Source: Sphaerisporangium rubeum
GTDB taxonomy: Bacteria > Actinomycetota > Actinomycetes > Streptosporangiales > Streptosporangiaceae
Reading direction: 5' to 3'
Assembly: GCF_014207705.1 (NCBI RefSeq)
Contig: NZ_JACHIU010000001.1
Location: 4,270,501-4,334,500, forward strand
DNA length: 64,000 nt
Both the position numbers and the translations under genes were made by a program. The notes beneath the pieces are model-generated. The model was given only the letters and a program-made list of their open reading frames with translations, had not been told where the DNA came from and made no database searches. This document shows positions 9,038 to 18,336 of the stretch, one piece after another. Position 1 is the first letter of the stretch, and each line of letters begins with the position of its first letter.

Positions 9038-9204
9038 GCCACCAAGTGCAGACGGTCCGCCTGACCTGCGAGCGAGGTGTCGATGTCGGCCGCGTGAACA
9101 GCCGCGGCACAGACGTGCGGGTTACCCACCGTACGTGAATCGTGGTCGAAGGGACGGCGACACCTCGCGGCACGCCAGGCGAAATCGCGTCGGCGCCGGC
9201 ATGG

Positions 9205-9477
9205 TCAGTGAACCTTGCTGCGGCCGTACAGATAGCTCGCCCCCATCACGCCGACCACCGCGAGCACGATCTGGATGATGAGCTCGATCCAGTCGATCCC
9301 CCGCGTGTCGGCCACGCCGAGCGCGGACGCGATGGCGGTGCCGATGAGCGCGGCGACGATGCCGATCAGGATGGTCAGCCAGATCGGGATCTTCTGCCGG
9401 CCCGGGACGAGCAGGCGCGCGAGCGCGCCGATCACCAGTCCGATGATGATGGCACTGATGATTCCGGTGACTTCCAT
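9205..9477 (-). CDS. GlsB/YeaQ/YmgE family small membrane protein
   Basis: This 90-residue protein has three hydrophobic segments rich in Gly and Ile. The family start IISAIIIGLVIGALARLLVPG is followed by a polar PGRQ turn, and it ends GASYLYGR. These proteins are often named transglycosylase-associated but have no proven enzyme activity. In several bacteria they respond to envelope or general stress. The gene stands alone between intergenic gaps on the same strand. Confidence 0.9.
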   Translation of the reverse strand: MEVTGIISAIIIGLVIGALARLLVPGRQKIPIWLTILIGIVAALIGTAIASALGVADTRGIDWIELIIQIVLAVVGVMGASYLYGRSKVH

Positions 9478-9563
9478 CGCGTCCCCCTCGCCTCCCCCTT
9501 TCTCTGGCGTATGCCCGCGAGCAGGGCAAACGAGACAAAGAAGCAGGTCAGCGGTAGGGAATG

Positions 9564-10166
9564 TCAGCGCGGCGCGAGCACCATCTCCAGGTCGGCGCGC
9601 AGCGTGCCGGGGTCACGGAAGTGCAGTGCCGTCATGCCGGCCCGCTCGGCGCCTTCGACGTTGACGAGCCGGTCGTCCACGAAGACCACCTCGCCGGGGT
9701 CGCAGCCGAGCTCGGCGGCCACCCGCAGGTAGACGCCGGTGTCGGGTTTCACCAGGCCGAGCCGTGCGCTGTAGAAGCGGGCACGCAAGGTCTCGATCCA
9801 GGGGAGCCGCTCGACGCCTCGCGCCACGCACTCAGGCGCGTTGGACAGCAGCGCCAGCGCGTGGCCGGCCGCGGCCAGCTCCGCCATGACGGCCACGCTG
9901 CCGGGGTTCTCATGGCTCCAGCTGCGCACGTCCAGCTCCACCAGCCGCTCGGTCTCGGCCTCGGCGGCCTCGCGGCCGAGCACCAGCGACCAGTACCGCC
10001 GCGGCGTGAGCGTGCCGCGGTCGAACTCCAGCCGGTGCCGCCAGTAGCCCTCCCAGAACGCCTCGGCATCGGTGCCGGCGGCCTCGGCCAGCCGGACGCG
10101 GTCGTCCTCCGGCTGCGCGTGGCACAGGACTTCCCCGTAGTCGAACAGGACCCATTTCATGATCAC
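9564..10166 (-). CDS. HAD-family hydrolase (subfamily IA-like)
   Basis: This 200-residue protein has HAD motif I as VLFDYGEVL near the N-terminus, motif II as LLSNAP, a lysine in GLVKPD and motif IV as VVFVDDRLVNV. The nucleophile Asp is present. The second Asp of the usual DxD is replaced by Glu (DYGE), which occurs in subgroups related to soluble epoxide hydrolase N-domains and some dehalogenases. Phosphatase activity is therefore likely but not certain. Two ATG codons (10166 and 10160) are equally possible starts. It ends 98 bp from the GlsB-like gene and starts 4 bp before the stop of the next upstream gene. Confidence 0.85.
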   Translation of the reverse strand: MIMKWVLFDYGEVLCHAQPEDDRVRLAEAAGTDAEAFWEGYWRHRLEFDRGTLTPRRYWSLVLGREAAEAETERLVELDVRSWSHENPGSVAVMAELAAAGHALALLSNAPECVARGVERLPWIETLRARFYSARLGLVKPDTGVYLRVAAELGCDPGEVVFVDDRLVNVEGAERAGMTALHFRDPGTLRADLEMVLAPR

Positions 10167-10170
10167 GATA

Positions 10171-11022
10171 TTATCCGCGCAGGTACGGCTTGAGGTGCTG
10201 GTTGAGCGCTCCGCAGCCGAGGTAGTTGCGCACCGTGTGGAAGTCGGCCCAGTCGATGTTGACCCTCAGGTCCTGGTCCACGCCGTCGAACTGGCCGCGC
10301 AGTTCACCCGGGATGGCCGCGATGTCGTCCTTGTCGGAGATGTTCACCCAGCGGCGCACCCCCGGCGGCCGGCCACCCCGTCCCTTCACCGGCAGCGGCT
10401 GGAGCCGGTCGAACACCACCTGGCGCATGCCGAGCGGGCTGCCGAGCGTCACGAACAGCTCCACCGGCAGATCGGGGTGCGCGCACAACGCCTCGTACGC
10501 CACGACGCTGCCGAGGGAGTGCGCGATCAGCACCTTGGGCCGGTGCCGCCGCACCGCGGCCGCCACCACGTCGCGAGCCCGCACCCGCGCCGCGGCCCTG
10601 CCGCTCGCGAAGTACGCCGCCACCTCGGGGCAGAAGTTCTCGGCGAACTCCTTGGCGTGCGGCCCGAGCCGCAGCATCAGCCACCCGGCGAACCGGTGGA
10701 TGAGCCCCGTCAGCGTCTCCCCCGCCACCGACCTCGCACCGCCGAGCTGCTTCATCCAGTCGGCGAGCACGAGCTGGGACGCGGTGTCCATCGTGCGCAG
10801 GTCGCGCGGGACCGCCGCCGGGACCTGGTCGCGCAGCAGGTGAGCGTAATAGGCCACCTCGCCGACATAGGAACGGCCGTCGTACGGAGCGCCACCGGTC
10901 AGCCCCGCGTGCAGGTAGCGGTCCCACTTGCCCCGCATGATCTCGGCCGCTCCCGTGGCGGTGCCGGCCGCCTCGAAGTAGCGGTACTTGCCGATGCCGT
11001 GCACTCCAACGATCGTCGCCAC
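10171..11022 (-). CDS. alpha/beta-hydrolase fold lipase/esterase-like protein
   Basis: The protein has 283 residues when started at GTG 11022, where a GGGAGG sits 7 bases upstream; the frame stays open 26 codons further. It opens with the strand VATIVGVHGIGKYRY, whose HG supplies the oxyanion turn. The nucleophile elbow VLIAHSLGSVVAYEAL (G-x-S-x-G variant AHSLG) and a candidate Asp/His pair near the C-terminus (DKDDIAAI, ADFHTVRNYL) follow. There is no signal peptide. The closest general class is cytosolic PGAP1/lipase-like hydrolases. The substrate is unknown. Confidence 0.75.
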   Translation of the reverse strand: MATIVGVHGIGKYRYFEAAGTATGAAEIMRGKWDRYLHAGLTGGAPYDGRSYVGEVAYYAHLLRDQVPAAVPRDLRTMDTASQLVLADWMKQLGGARSVAGETLTGLIHRFAGWLMLRLGPHAKEFAENFCPEVAAYFASGRAAARVRARDVVAAAVRRHRPKVLIAHSLGSVVAYEALCAHPDLPVELFVTLGSPLGMRQVVFDRLQPLPVKGRGGRPPGVRRWVNISDKDDIAAIPGELRGQFDGVDQDLRVNIDWADFHTVRNYLGCGALNQHLKPYLRG

Positions 11023-11104
11023 CGCGCGGCCTCCCGGGGAGAACTCCGCCCGGCCGGACGGAGGGACACCGACACTCTGCCGCAGCCCGATCACCGCCAC
11101 AAGG

Positions 11105-11134
11105 CCGCACCGCGGGAACGTTCCCGCGGTGCGG
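11105..11134. terminator. perfect 30-bp palindrome, probable terminator
   Basis: CCGCACCGCGGGAAC is followed directly by its exact reverse complement. It lies between the HAD-IIA gene (stop at 11196, minus) and the hydrolase gene (start at 11022, minus). It would terminate transcription from the former. Its position about 85 bp before the next start also allows an operator role. Confidence 0.65.
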
Positions 11135-11195
11135 TCCGCGCGCGGCGCCGGTCACCTGGAAGTCAGGCCGCGTGACCCGTGCGAGCTGGGCCCGG

Positions 11196-11978
11196 TCACT
11201 CGATGAGGTCCACCAGCTCCGCGACGGACGCCGCCACACGGGAGGGCCGGAACGGGTAGCGGTCCACCTGGTCCTCGGTGGTCACGCCGGTCAGCACCAG
11301 GATCGTGTACAGGCCGGCCTCCATGCCGGACACCACGTCGGTGTCCATGCGGTCGCCGATCATCGCGGTGCTCTCGCTGTGGCCGTCGATGGCGTTGAGC
11401 GCGCTGCGCATCATCATCGGGTTGGGCTTGCCGACGAAGTACGGCTCCACCCCCGTCGCCTTGGTGATCATCGCGGCGACCGCGCCGCAGGCCGGCAGCG
11501 AGCCCTCGGCGGACGGGCCCACCGGGTCGGGGTTGGTGGCGATGAAGCGGCTGCCGCCGTCGATGAGCCGGATGGCCCGGGTGATGGCCGTGAAGCTGTA
11601 GGTGCGGGTCTCGCCGAGCACGACGTAGTCGGGGTCGGTGTCGGTCAGGACGTACCCCGCCTCGTGCAGCGCCGTGGTCAGCCCCGCCTCCCCGATGACA
11701 TACGCCGAGCCACCCGGCCGCTGGTCGTCGAGGAACCTGGCCGTGGCGAGCGCGGACGTCCAGATGGCCTCCGGCGGCACCTCAAGGCCCACACCGCGCA
11801 GCCGTGCCGACAGGTCGCGCGGGGTGTAGATGGAGTTGTTGGTCAGCACCAGGAACCGCTTGCCGGACTCGCGGAGCCTGGTGATGAACTCGCCGGCCCC
11901 CGGCACGGGAAGCCCCTCGTGCACCAGCACACCGTCCATGTCGGACAACCAGCACTCGATCCGCTTGCGCTCGTTCAC
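11196..11978 (-). CDS. HAD-IIA family hydrolase (NagD/4-nitrophenylphosphatase-like)
   Basis: This 260-residue protein has the full HAD-IIA motif set. Motif I is [13 protein letters not shown], with both Asp residues; motif II is LVLTNNSIY; the Lys is in VGKPNPMMM; motif IV is [10 protein letters not shown]. The long C2-type cap between motifs II and III fits the NagD/PGP class, which removes phosphate from small sugars, nucleotides or glycolytic side products. It is monocistronic by spacing. Confidence 0.93.
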   Translation of the reverse strand: MNERKRIECWLSDMDGVLVHEGLPVPGAGEFITRLRESGKRFLVLTNNSIYTPRDLSARLRGVGLEVPPEAIWTSALATARFLDDQRPGGSAYVIGEAGLTTALHEAGYVLTDTDPDYVVLGETRTYSFTAITRAIRLIDGGSRFIATNPDPVGPSAEGSLPACGAVAAMITKATGVEPYFVGKPNPMMMRSALNAIDGHSESTAMIGDRMDTDVVSGMEAGLYTILVLTGVTTEDQVDRYPFRPSRVAASVAELVDLIE

Positions 11979-12107
11979 TGTTCTCCCGCGTTCGGGGGTC
12001 GTCGGCGTACGGCAACAAGGATGACACCACCGGTACCGGAGGTGACCGGCGGGAGGGCGGACATGTGGAAACCTCTCCCTGTCAGCTCGGTGACGTTCAG
12101 CGGCCGC

Positions 12108-13010
12108 TCAGCGCGGCGCGAACGCCTCCAGCGCCTCCTCGGCGCGGCGCATCGCGGCGTCGGGGTCGGCGTCGGGTGCGCCGACGGCGGGGTCGAAGTT
12201 GAGGTCGAGGAACAACTCGGTCATGCCGGTGGCGGCGACGGCCTCGATGTCGTCCCTGATCTGGTCAGGCGTGCCGGTCAGCCTGGTGCGTTCCCCGTCC
12301 CGCGCCGCGCCGACGCGGACGACGCCTCGGCAGACGAAGCGCAGCTCGCCGGGGTCGCGGCCGGCCTCACGAGCCGCTTCCTTCACAATGTAGATCTGCT
12401 CGGGGAGCGTGTCCAGGTCGGCACGGCTGGAGCTGATCCACCCGTCCGCCAGCTCACCCGCGCGCCGCAGCGCCGCCGGAGCGGTGCCGCCGAGCAGGAC
12501 CGGTGGCGGCGGCACCGGTTTGGGGTCCTGGCTGGACGGCGGGATGTCGTAGAACTCGCCCTTGTGCGACACCAGGTCCTCGGTCCACAGCCGCCGCAGC
12601 ACGTGCAGGTACTCCACGGCACGCCGGCCGCGCGCCGCCATCGTCACCCCGCTCGCGGTGTACTCCTCCGGCATCCAGCCGAGCCCGAGCCCCGCGTCCA
12701 GCCGTCCCCGCGACACCTCCTGCAAGGTGGCGAGCTGCTTGGCGAGCAGCGGCGGCGAGTAGAACGGCATGTTGAGCACGGCGACCCCGAGCCGGATCCT
12801 GCTGGTCACCCCGGCGAGGAACGACAGCGTCACCACCGGGTCCTGCACACTGCGGTACACCGGCGCCAGCGGCTCCCCCGCCGGGTGCAGCAGCCGCTGG
12901 AACGTCCACAGCGACGCGTACCCGAGCTCCTCGGCCCGCCGCGCCACCGCCACCATGTTCCCCGGCGTCGCCCAGGTCCCCGACACCGGTACCCCGAACC
13001 CAATCTTCAT
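12108..13010 (-). CDS. LLM-class F420-dependent oxidoreductase
   Basis: This 300-residue TIM-barrel protein is of the luciferase-like family: MKIGFGVPVSGTWATP at the start, RIRLGVAVLNMPFYSP (family strand 3-4), GRLDAGLGLGWMPEEY and PPVLLGGTAPAALRRAGELADGW. In actinomycetes such proteins usually use coenzyme F420 to reduce or oxidise aldehydes, alcohols or unsaturated rings. The substrate is not predictable. It is divergent from the kinase-like gene at 13081, with 70 bp between. Confidence 0.9.
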   Translation of the reverse strand: MKIGFGVPVSGTWATPGNMVAVARRAEELGYASLWTFQRLLHPAGEPLAPVYRSVQDPVVTLSFLAGVTSRIRLGVAVLNMPFYSPPLLAKQLATLQEVSRGRLDAGLGLGWMPEEYTASGVTMAARGRRAVEYLHVLRRLWTEDLVSHKGEFYDIPPSSQDPKPVPPPPVLLGGTAPAALRRAGELADGWISSSRADLDTLPEQIYIVKEAAREAGRDPGELRFVCRGVVRVGAARDGERTRLTGTPDQIRDDIEAVAATGMTELFLDLNFDPAVGAPDADPDAAMRRAEEALEAFAPR

Positions 13011-13080
13011 GCCGCAACCCTATTCCCCTGCCCGTCGCCGCTCCGGCGCGCGGGGCGGCGTGGCGGACTAGGGTGGGCCG

Positions 13081-13974
13081 GTGGACGTACGCGGCGGGAC
13101 ATCGGCCGGAGGTCTGGCCGGTCTGCTGGCCGCCGAGGCGGGGGGACGGCTCGGTGACGCGGGGACGGCCGTGCTCAAGGACACCCGCGTCACGGTGGTG
13201 CGGGCCGGCGATACGGTCGTCAAGGCCCTGCCGCCGGGGACCGACGCCGGCGCGCTCCAGGCGCGCCTGACGGCCGCCGCGTCGATGCCGGGAGTGTTCC
13301 TTCCCCCGTTGTCGCCGCGGGTGCGGCACCTCGCGGGACGGCCGGTGACGTCGTGGCCCGCCGGTGAGCCGGTCGACCCCGCCGACCCGTACGGCGCGCC
13401 GTGGGAGGAGGCGGCGGCCCTGCTGGCCCGCCTGCACGCGTCGCCGGTCCCGCCGTCGCTCCCCCCGCACGGCGGTCCCGCGCGCGTGACCCGGGCCGTG
13501 GCCGGTCTGCCGCGTGGCGAGCGGCACGCCGCCGCCGTCCGCACGATCAGCGCGGCCTACGTGCCGCTCGGCCTGGAGGCCGGCCACGAGCCGGGGGCCG
13601 CGCCGGTGCACGGCGACTGGCACCTCGGCCAGGTGGTGCGGTACCGCGGCGAGTGGCTGCTCATCGACGTGGACGACCTCGGTTCCGGCGATCCCGCGTG
13701 GGATCTGGCGCGGCCCGCGGCGTGGTTCGCCACCGGCCTGCTCGACCCGGAGTTGTGGGCCCGGTTCCTCGGCGCCTACCTGTCCGCGGGGGGTACGGCC
13801 GTGTCGCCTGACGATCCGTGGCGGGAACTCGACCGTCCGGCCCGCGCGTTGACCGTGCAGTTGGCGGCCACGGCGGTGGCGGCGGCACACGGGGAGGGTC
13901 GTCCGCTGGACGATGTCGAGGACGCCCTTGTCTCCTCCTGCGGGAGGATCGTCGGTGTCACGCCGTCGCGGTAG
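13081..13974 (+). CDS. aminoglycoside phosphotransferase-like kinase
   Basis: This 297-residue protein, starting at GTG 13081, has the APH catalytic loop APVHGDWHLGQVV (Asp and the downstream Gln at the usual Asn position) and the metal motif LLIDVDDLGSGDPAWDLARP. The N-lobe is short, with a possible ATP lysine in TVVKALPPG. The HxD-x4-Q form, rather than N, is unusual and could change metal binding. A small-molecule kinase function is likely; the substrate is unknown. It is followed 34 bp later by a zinc-ribbon gene on the same strand. Confidence 0.78.
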   Translation: MDVRGGTSAGGLAGLLAAEAGGRLGDAGTAVLKDTRVTVVRAGDTVVKALPPGTDAGALQARLTAAASMPGVFLPPLSPRVRHLAGRPVTSWPAGEPVDPADPYGAPWEEAAALLARLHASPVPPSLPPHGGPARVTRAVAGLPRGERHAAAVRTISAAYVPLGLEAGHEPGAAPVHGDWHLGQVVRYRGEWLLIDVDDLGSGDPAWDLARPAAWFATGLLDPELWARFLGAYLSAGGTAVSPDDPWRELDRPARALTVQLAATAVAAAHGEGRPLDDVEDALVSSCGRIVGVTPSR

Positions 13975-14008
13975 GGTCGCCGCAAGCCCGTCGAAGGAGA
14001 CCGACTCA

Positions 14009-14272
14009 ATGCAGTGCCCCAAGTGCCACGGATCCATGCGGACCTACAACCGCAACGGCGTCCAGATCGAGCAGTGTGAGAACTGCCGCGGCATCTTCCT
14101 GGACTACGGAGAGCTGGAGACGCTGTCCCGCGTGGAGAACCAGTGGGCCCAGCAGCAGTACGCCCCGCCGCCGGCCCCTCCGGGTCCGGCCTGGGGCCCG
14201 CCGCACGGCGGCGGCTACCACCACGGCCACCACCGCAACCGCAGCTGGGTGGGCATGCTCTTCTCCAGCTGA
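14009..14272 (+). CDS. TFIIB-type zinc ribbon protein
   Basis: This 87-residue protein starts at ATG 14009, behind a GAAGGAGA ribosome-binding site. Residues 1-45 form a zinc ribbon with two CxxC knuckles (MQCPKCHG and QCENCRG) followed by IFLDYGELE, the pattern of the zf-TFIIB family. The C-terminal half is Pro/Gly/His-rich (HGGGYHHGHHRNRS) and probably disordered. The His cluster might bind metal, but that is only suggestive. Function in this family is largely unassigned. Confidence 0.88.
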   Translation: MQCPKCHGSMRTYNRNGVQIEQCENCRGIFLDYGELETLSRVENQWAQQQYAPPPAPPGPAWGPPHGGGYHHGHHRNRSWVGMLFSS

Positions 14273-14287
14273 CCACCGGCTCTCCGG

Positions 14288-14317
14288 CGGCGCGGCTCCC
14301 GTACGGGGGCCGCGCCG
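14288..14317. terminator. hairpin terminator between convergent genes
   Basis: Nine-base arms CGGCGCGGC and GCCGCGCCG, extended by inner C/G pairs, surround a GTAC-containing loop. It lies between the zinc-ribbon gene and the lipoprotein gene, 15 bp past the former's stop. Confidence 0.7.
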
Positions 14318-14342
14318 TCGTCGTCTCGGCGGACGACCCCGG

Positions 14343-15311
14343 TCAGCTCGGGAAGTCGTCGGGGTCCACGTCGTCGGCGCGCGTGTTGCCCCCCTTGACG
14401 GCGTTCAGGGTGAGAGTCCAGATGGTGTATTTGCTGTAGGTGGTGCGGAAGCGGATGGATCCCTCGAAGCGCTTGAAGGCGCAGTCACGGGTGAAGGTGC
14501 GGCGGCCGCGGTCATAGTCGCTGCCGGTGGTGTAGTAGACCGTGTAGGAGCCGTCGGGGACGCTGCGGATGGTGGTCTTGCTCTTCTTGCGGATGTAGAA
14601 GCTCGTGCCTTTGCGCTTGCCGCGCACCAGGGTGACGACGGCGTCCTTGGAGTTGCCGTTCTTCACGGTGACGCGGCCGAGGCCGCCGCGCGGGCCCGAG
14701 CGGATCACCGTGCCGTTGGACAGGCGGCGGGTCTGTTCCTTGGGGATCTTGACGTCCACGATGTCGGCCGGGTAGTCGCCTCTGGCGGCCAGGTCGTCGC
14801 CGGCGGACCGCACCGCACCGAGGCCCTCGCCTTTGCCGAGGCGCGCGAGCACGGCCGGAGCGGTGCACACGCCGCGGCCGGCCACCGACTCGCGCATGGC
14901 CTCCAGGTCGCCTTCGAGGCCGCGCAGGGCCGCCAGCAGGTCGGCGTGCTCGTTGGTGACCTCAGGCGGCGAGGTGACGGACGCCAGGCGGTCCACCGCG
15001 GCGCCGGCCGCGCCGCTCGCGCGCTCCACACGGCCGCCGAGCGACTTCAGCGAACGCGACTTGGCGATGTCCTTCAGCGCGGACCCCACCGGGCCCATGG
15101 CCGCCGCCAGCGCCGTGCCGTACTCGGCGGGGGTGATGCCGGCGGGGGTCTGGACGCCGGCCCCTCCCCCGCCGCCTCCGCCGGCTCCTCCCACACGGCC
15201 GGTCGCGGGGCCGCCTTCGCCGGTGACCGGTAGGCCCTCGCCTCCCGTGCTGCACGCGGCCAGGGCCAGCGTCAGGACAAGAGCGGTCGATAAGCGTCGG
15301 GGGGCGTTCAC
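14343..15311 (-). CDS. putative lipoprotein of unknown function
   Basis: This 322-residue protein has a lipoprotein signal: a hydrophobic core and lipobox LAAC, with lipidated Cys20. A Gly-rich linker (residues about 40-53) and a helical domain rich in Ala/Leu (about 60-170) follow. The C-terminal domain is probably all-beta (about 175-315), with Lys/Arg-rich strands such as SFYIRKKSKTTI and the Cys-containing TFTRDCAFKRF. I recognise no family. The beta part resembles secreted proteins that present a sandwich fold, but no motif fixes a function. It stands alone on its strand, with a hairpin terminator at its end. Confidence 0.7.
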   Translation of the reverse strand: MNAPRRLSTALVLTLALAACSTGGEGLPVTGEGGPATGRVGGAGGGGGGGAGVQTPAGITPAEYGTALAAAMGPVGSALKDIAKSRSLKSLGGRVERASGAAGAAVDRLASVTSPPEVTNEHADLLAALRGLEGDLEAMRESVAGRGVCTAPAVLARLGKGEGLGAVRSAGDDLAARGDYPADIVDVKIPKEQTRRLSNGTVIRSGPRGGLGRVTVKNGNSKDAVVTLVRGKRKGTSFYIRKKSKTTIRSVPDGSYTVYYTTGSDYDRGRRTFTRDCAFKRFEGSIRFRTTYSKYTIWTLTLNAVKGGNTRADDVDPDDFPS

Positions 15312-15412
15312 GTCGCCGATGATCGGTGAGTGACCTCATCATGTCAAGCTGTCAAAGCGCTTCCCGGTGCTACGGCCACAGGCCTCGCACCATTACGGTC
15401 GTCCGTCCGCGG

Positions 15413-16114
15413 TCACCGCCGGCGGCGGCGCGGCCACAGGCGTCCGGTCAGCAGGGCCGCGGCGACGCCGATGGACGCGCCGGCGACGACGTCACCGGGG
15501 TAGTGCACGCCGATGTAGACGCGGGAGAAGCACACCGCTCCCGCCGCGGCGGCGACGGGGACGGCCACGGCGGCAGGCGCCTCCATGGCCACGCCGGCGG
15601 CGAACGCCGCCGCGGACGCCGAGTGGCCCGAGGGGAACGAGTGCGACGTCGGCACGCGGCCGAGGCGGGCGATCGGGAAGCCCGCGATGGACGGCCTGCT
15701 GCGTGCGAACGCCTGCTTGCCGAGCAGGTTGACCAGCGGGCTCACCAGGCTGACGGCCACCAGGCCGCGGGTGGCGCCGCGGCGCAGCCTGGCCTCGCCG
15801 CTGGAGGCGAGCGCCGCGGCGATCCCCATCCACAGCACCGAGTTGTCCGCGGCGCGCGACAGCGGCGGCAGCACCCCTTCGAGCCCCGGCAGATGAGCGG
15901 CCGCGACCTGCCGGAACAGCCGTTCGTCCAGCGTGTTGAGCCGCCGCTTGACGCGCCGGCGCAGCGAGGGACGGAACGCGAGCACCCGGTCCGCCAGCTC
16001 CCCGCCGAGCGGGCTCCGGCCGGCCGCCGCCGGCCCCGCCACGGCCGGCCCTGTCCCTGCGATGTCCTGGATCTCGCGTCTCGTGCCCTTCCCCATGACG
16101 GATTCATTGCCCAC
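15413..16114 (-). CDS. PAP2-family membrane phosphatase
   Basis: This 233-residue membrane protein has all three PAP2 signature blocks: K133-x6-R140-P141 (KQAFARSRP), PSGH at 161-164 and SRVYIGVHYPGDV with R198, H204 and D208. Hydrophobic helices surround them. It should dephosphorylate a lipid phosphate or undecaprenyl/phosphatidyl-type substrate at the outer membrane face. An ATG 6 codons further in (MGKGTRRE) is an alternative start. It lies 27 bp downstream of the CehA-like gene and may share its transcript. Confidence 0.92.
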   Translation of the reverse strand: MGNESVMGKGTRREIQDIAGTGPAVAGPAAAGRSPLGGELADRVLAFRPSLRRRVKRRLNTLDERLFRQVAAAHLPGLEGVLPPLSRAADNSVLWMGIAAALASSGEARLRRGATRGLVAVSLVSPLVNLLGKQAFARSRPSIAGFPIARLGRVPTSHSFPSGHSASAAAFAAGVAMEAPAAVAVPVAAAAGAVCFSRVYIGVHYPGDVVAGASIGVAAALLTGRLWPRRRRR

Positions 16115-16141
16115 CTGGGGCCTCGTCAGTCACCGGAGTGG

Positions 16142-18244
16142 TCAATGCGGCAATCGGGACAAATAGACGCGGCGCGCCTCGTCGATGTAGGAGAGATGGT
16201 CGTCGAGCTGGCTGAGCGCCGGCAGGCGGGCCTGATCGCGGACGAGCTTCTCCAGCCGGTCCATCCAGTCCAGGCACCAGCGGACGTCCTCGGGCCTCGC
16301 CACGCGGCGGCGGCCGACGTCCACGTAGACGGGGCTGGTGTGCGCGTACACGCCGGTGAACAGCGACCGCGGGTGGGGGCCGCCGTCGGCGACGGCCACG
16401 ACGTAGGTGGGGCCGCGGACCACGAACTCGGCGGTCAGCTCCCCCGGCGGGCCTTCGGCGAGCACCCCGTCGGCGGTGCGGACCACCAGGCGTTCCACCT
16501 CGGGGCCGACGGCGTGGACGGTGACGCGCAGCCGGTCCCCCGGACGTGGCTCGATGGTGTCGCCGGGCTCGGCGCCGTCGACGGTGAGCCGCAGGAACGG
16601 CCCCGTGGTGGCGAAGGTGCGGCCCCGCCGGACGGCCTCGGCGTACGCGGCGGCGGTGAGGGGACCGTGGACGCGCGCGTAGGTGCGCTCCCAGCCGAGC
16701 GGGCTCGACACCATCTCCATGCGCTGCCGGGTGAACGACAGCATGGAGTCCGTGCCGGCGACCGCGGCCAGCCGGTTGCCGCCACCGAGCAGCCGCTGGT
16801 ACACCGTCGAGGAGCCCACCGCCGAGCCGTAGTGGAGCACCTCCATGCCGTCGACCAGGCCGAGCGCGGCGTCCACCACGGCCATGCGCGCGGTGCACTG
16901 CCGCGAGCCGTCCCCGATGATCTGCTCGGGGGTCTCGATGGGGGTCTTGAACGCGTGCGCGTACCCGACGACCGCGCCGTGCCGCCGCAGTTCCTCGCAG
17001 ACGGCGGTGCTCGGCGGCCAGTCAGGCGTCTCGCCGAACCCGCTGTGGTAGTGGCTCGGCGGCGCGGACGACCCGAAGGCGTGCAGGTGGCCGAGCAGGT
17101 CGTTGCGGTACTCGAACCCCATGCGCGCCACGTGCGTGGCGTCGGACCACGGCAGGTCCTCCCCCGACCAGTGTTCGAGCGCCTCGCGGTCGAACACCCG
17201 GTCACCGGCGATGTTGGACGCGAGCAGGTTGAGCACGTGCAGGTCCTCGCCGTGCTGCATGGCGGCGGCCATCGCCGGCGTCGCGACGACGTCCCCCGCG
17301 AAGTTCAGGTGGACGTGCAGGTCGGCCCCGTACCACCCGGCCTCCGCCGCATCGTACAGCCGCTCCGGGGTCAGCTCCACAAGGATCTCCCCGTCCCCGG
17401 CCGGGGTCCCCCCCGGCACCCTGGCGGGCCCGGTCGCCTCCCCGGCCGGGGTCGTCCCCCCGGTCTCACCGCGGTCGTGCGGGACCGGCGTGACGGTGGT
17501 CTCGGCGACGCCGTACTCCATGCCGCGGGTCACCCGGACGGTCAGCGGCCGGGCCGGCACCTCGACGAGCAGGTCGTCGCCGTGGAAGTAGGGGATGCCG
17601 TGGAAGTCGCGGCGCGGCGGGGCGCCGTGGGGGTACCAGCCCTGGCCGTCGTCGCTCCACACGCTCCACCGGCAGGGGAACCCGGCGCGCAGCCGCAGCG
17701 TGACCCGCGGCTCGGTGCGGGTCAGCGCGCCGAGGCACAGCGGCGTGCCGTCCACGGCGACCTCGGTGGCGGTGTCCACGTCGAGCAGCCGCGCGCCACC
17801 CGGCCGCAGCCGCACCGTGCCGCCGCCGGCGCGCACCTCGGAGTGGTGCGCGGTGGCGTTGTCCAGCAGCAGCGCCAGCGGCACCGGCCGGTCGTCGAGC
17901 ACGGGGACGGGGCCGCCGGTGAGCTCGGGGCCGGCCGGCGTCAGTCGCAGCACCGCGAGACCGTCGGGGATGTCGCCGCCGAGCGCGTCGCGCAGCACCT
18001 CGTCGAAGTCGAGGTCCAGCATCCGCGTGCCGTGCTCGGCCGGCGGCACGCCGGGGAGCCGTGCGCGCACCCGCGCGAACGCCGCGCGGAAGAACTCCTC
18101 CCCGGAGACGAACCTGGACAGGCTCATCAGCCGGACGTACGGGACCAGCGGCTCACCCCAGCTCATGCCGTGCTCGGCCAGCGACGCGCGATAGGCGCAG
18201 AGCGCCTGCGCCACCGGCTCCGGCAGCATCGGATCCTCGCTCAC
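16142..18244 (-). CDS. CehA/McbA-family metallohydrolase (PHP-like)
   Basis: This 700-residue protein has an N-terminal half of beta-sandwich character (about 1-290). The C-terminal half is a PHP-type metallohydrolase, with metal motifs GADLHVHLNFAGD, LLGHLHAFG, VVGYAHAF and VAGTDSML. The family includes carbaryl hydrolase CehA/McbA and many uncharacterised hydrolases of esters and carbamates. No signal peptide is evident. A proline/glycine-rich insert (about residues 262-285) links the two parts. The natural substrate is unknown; the pesticide activity of named relatives should not be assumed. Confidence 0.8.
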   Translation of the reverse strand: MSEDPMLPEPVAQALCAYRASLAEHGMSWGEPLVPYVRLMSLSRFVSGEEFFRAAFARVRARLPGVPPAEHGTRMLDLDFDEVLRDALGGDIPDGLAVLRLTPAGPELTGGPVPVLDDRPVPLALLLDNATAHHSEVRAGGGTVRLRPGGARLLDVDTATEVAVDGTPLCLGALTRTEPRVTLRLRAGFPCRWSVWSDDGQGWYPHGAPPRRDFHGIPYFHGDDLLVEVPARPLTVRVTRGMEYGVAETTVTPVPHDRGETGGTTPAGEATGPARVPGGTPAGDGEILVELTPERLYDAAEAGWYGADLHVHLNFAGDVVATPAMAAAMQHGEDLHVLNLLASNIAGDRVFDREALEHWSGEDLPWSDATHVARMGFEYRNDLLGHLHAFGSSAPPSHYHSGFGETPDWPPSTAVCEELRRHGAVVGYAHAFKTPIETPEQIIGDGSRQCTARMAVVDAALGLVDGMEVLHYGSAVGSSTVYQRLLGGGNRLAAVAGTDSMLSFTRQRMEMVSSPLGWERTYARVHGPLTAAAYAEAVRRGRTFATTGPFLRLTVDGAEPGDTIEPRPGDRLRVTVHAVGPEVERLVVRTADGVLAEGPPGELTAEFVVRGPTYVVAVADGGPHPRSLFTGVYAHTSPVYVDVGRRRVARPEDVRWCLDWMDRLEKLVRDQARLPALSQLDDHLSYIDEARRVYLSRLPH

Positions 18245-18336
18245 CGCGCACCTCCTGTGACCGGACGTGTCGTAATGGTGACACCACCGGCCGGTACGGA
18301 CGGGAGAGAAGACCCGCGTCGGGAAAGGGATTCCTT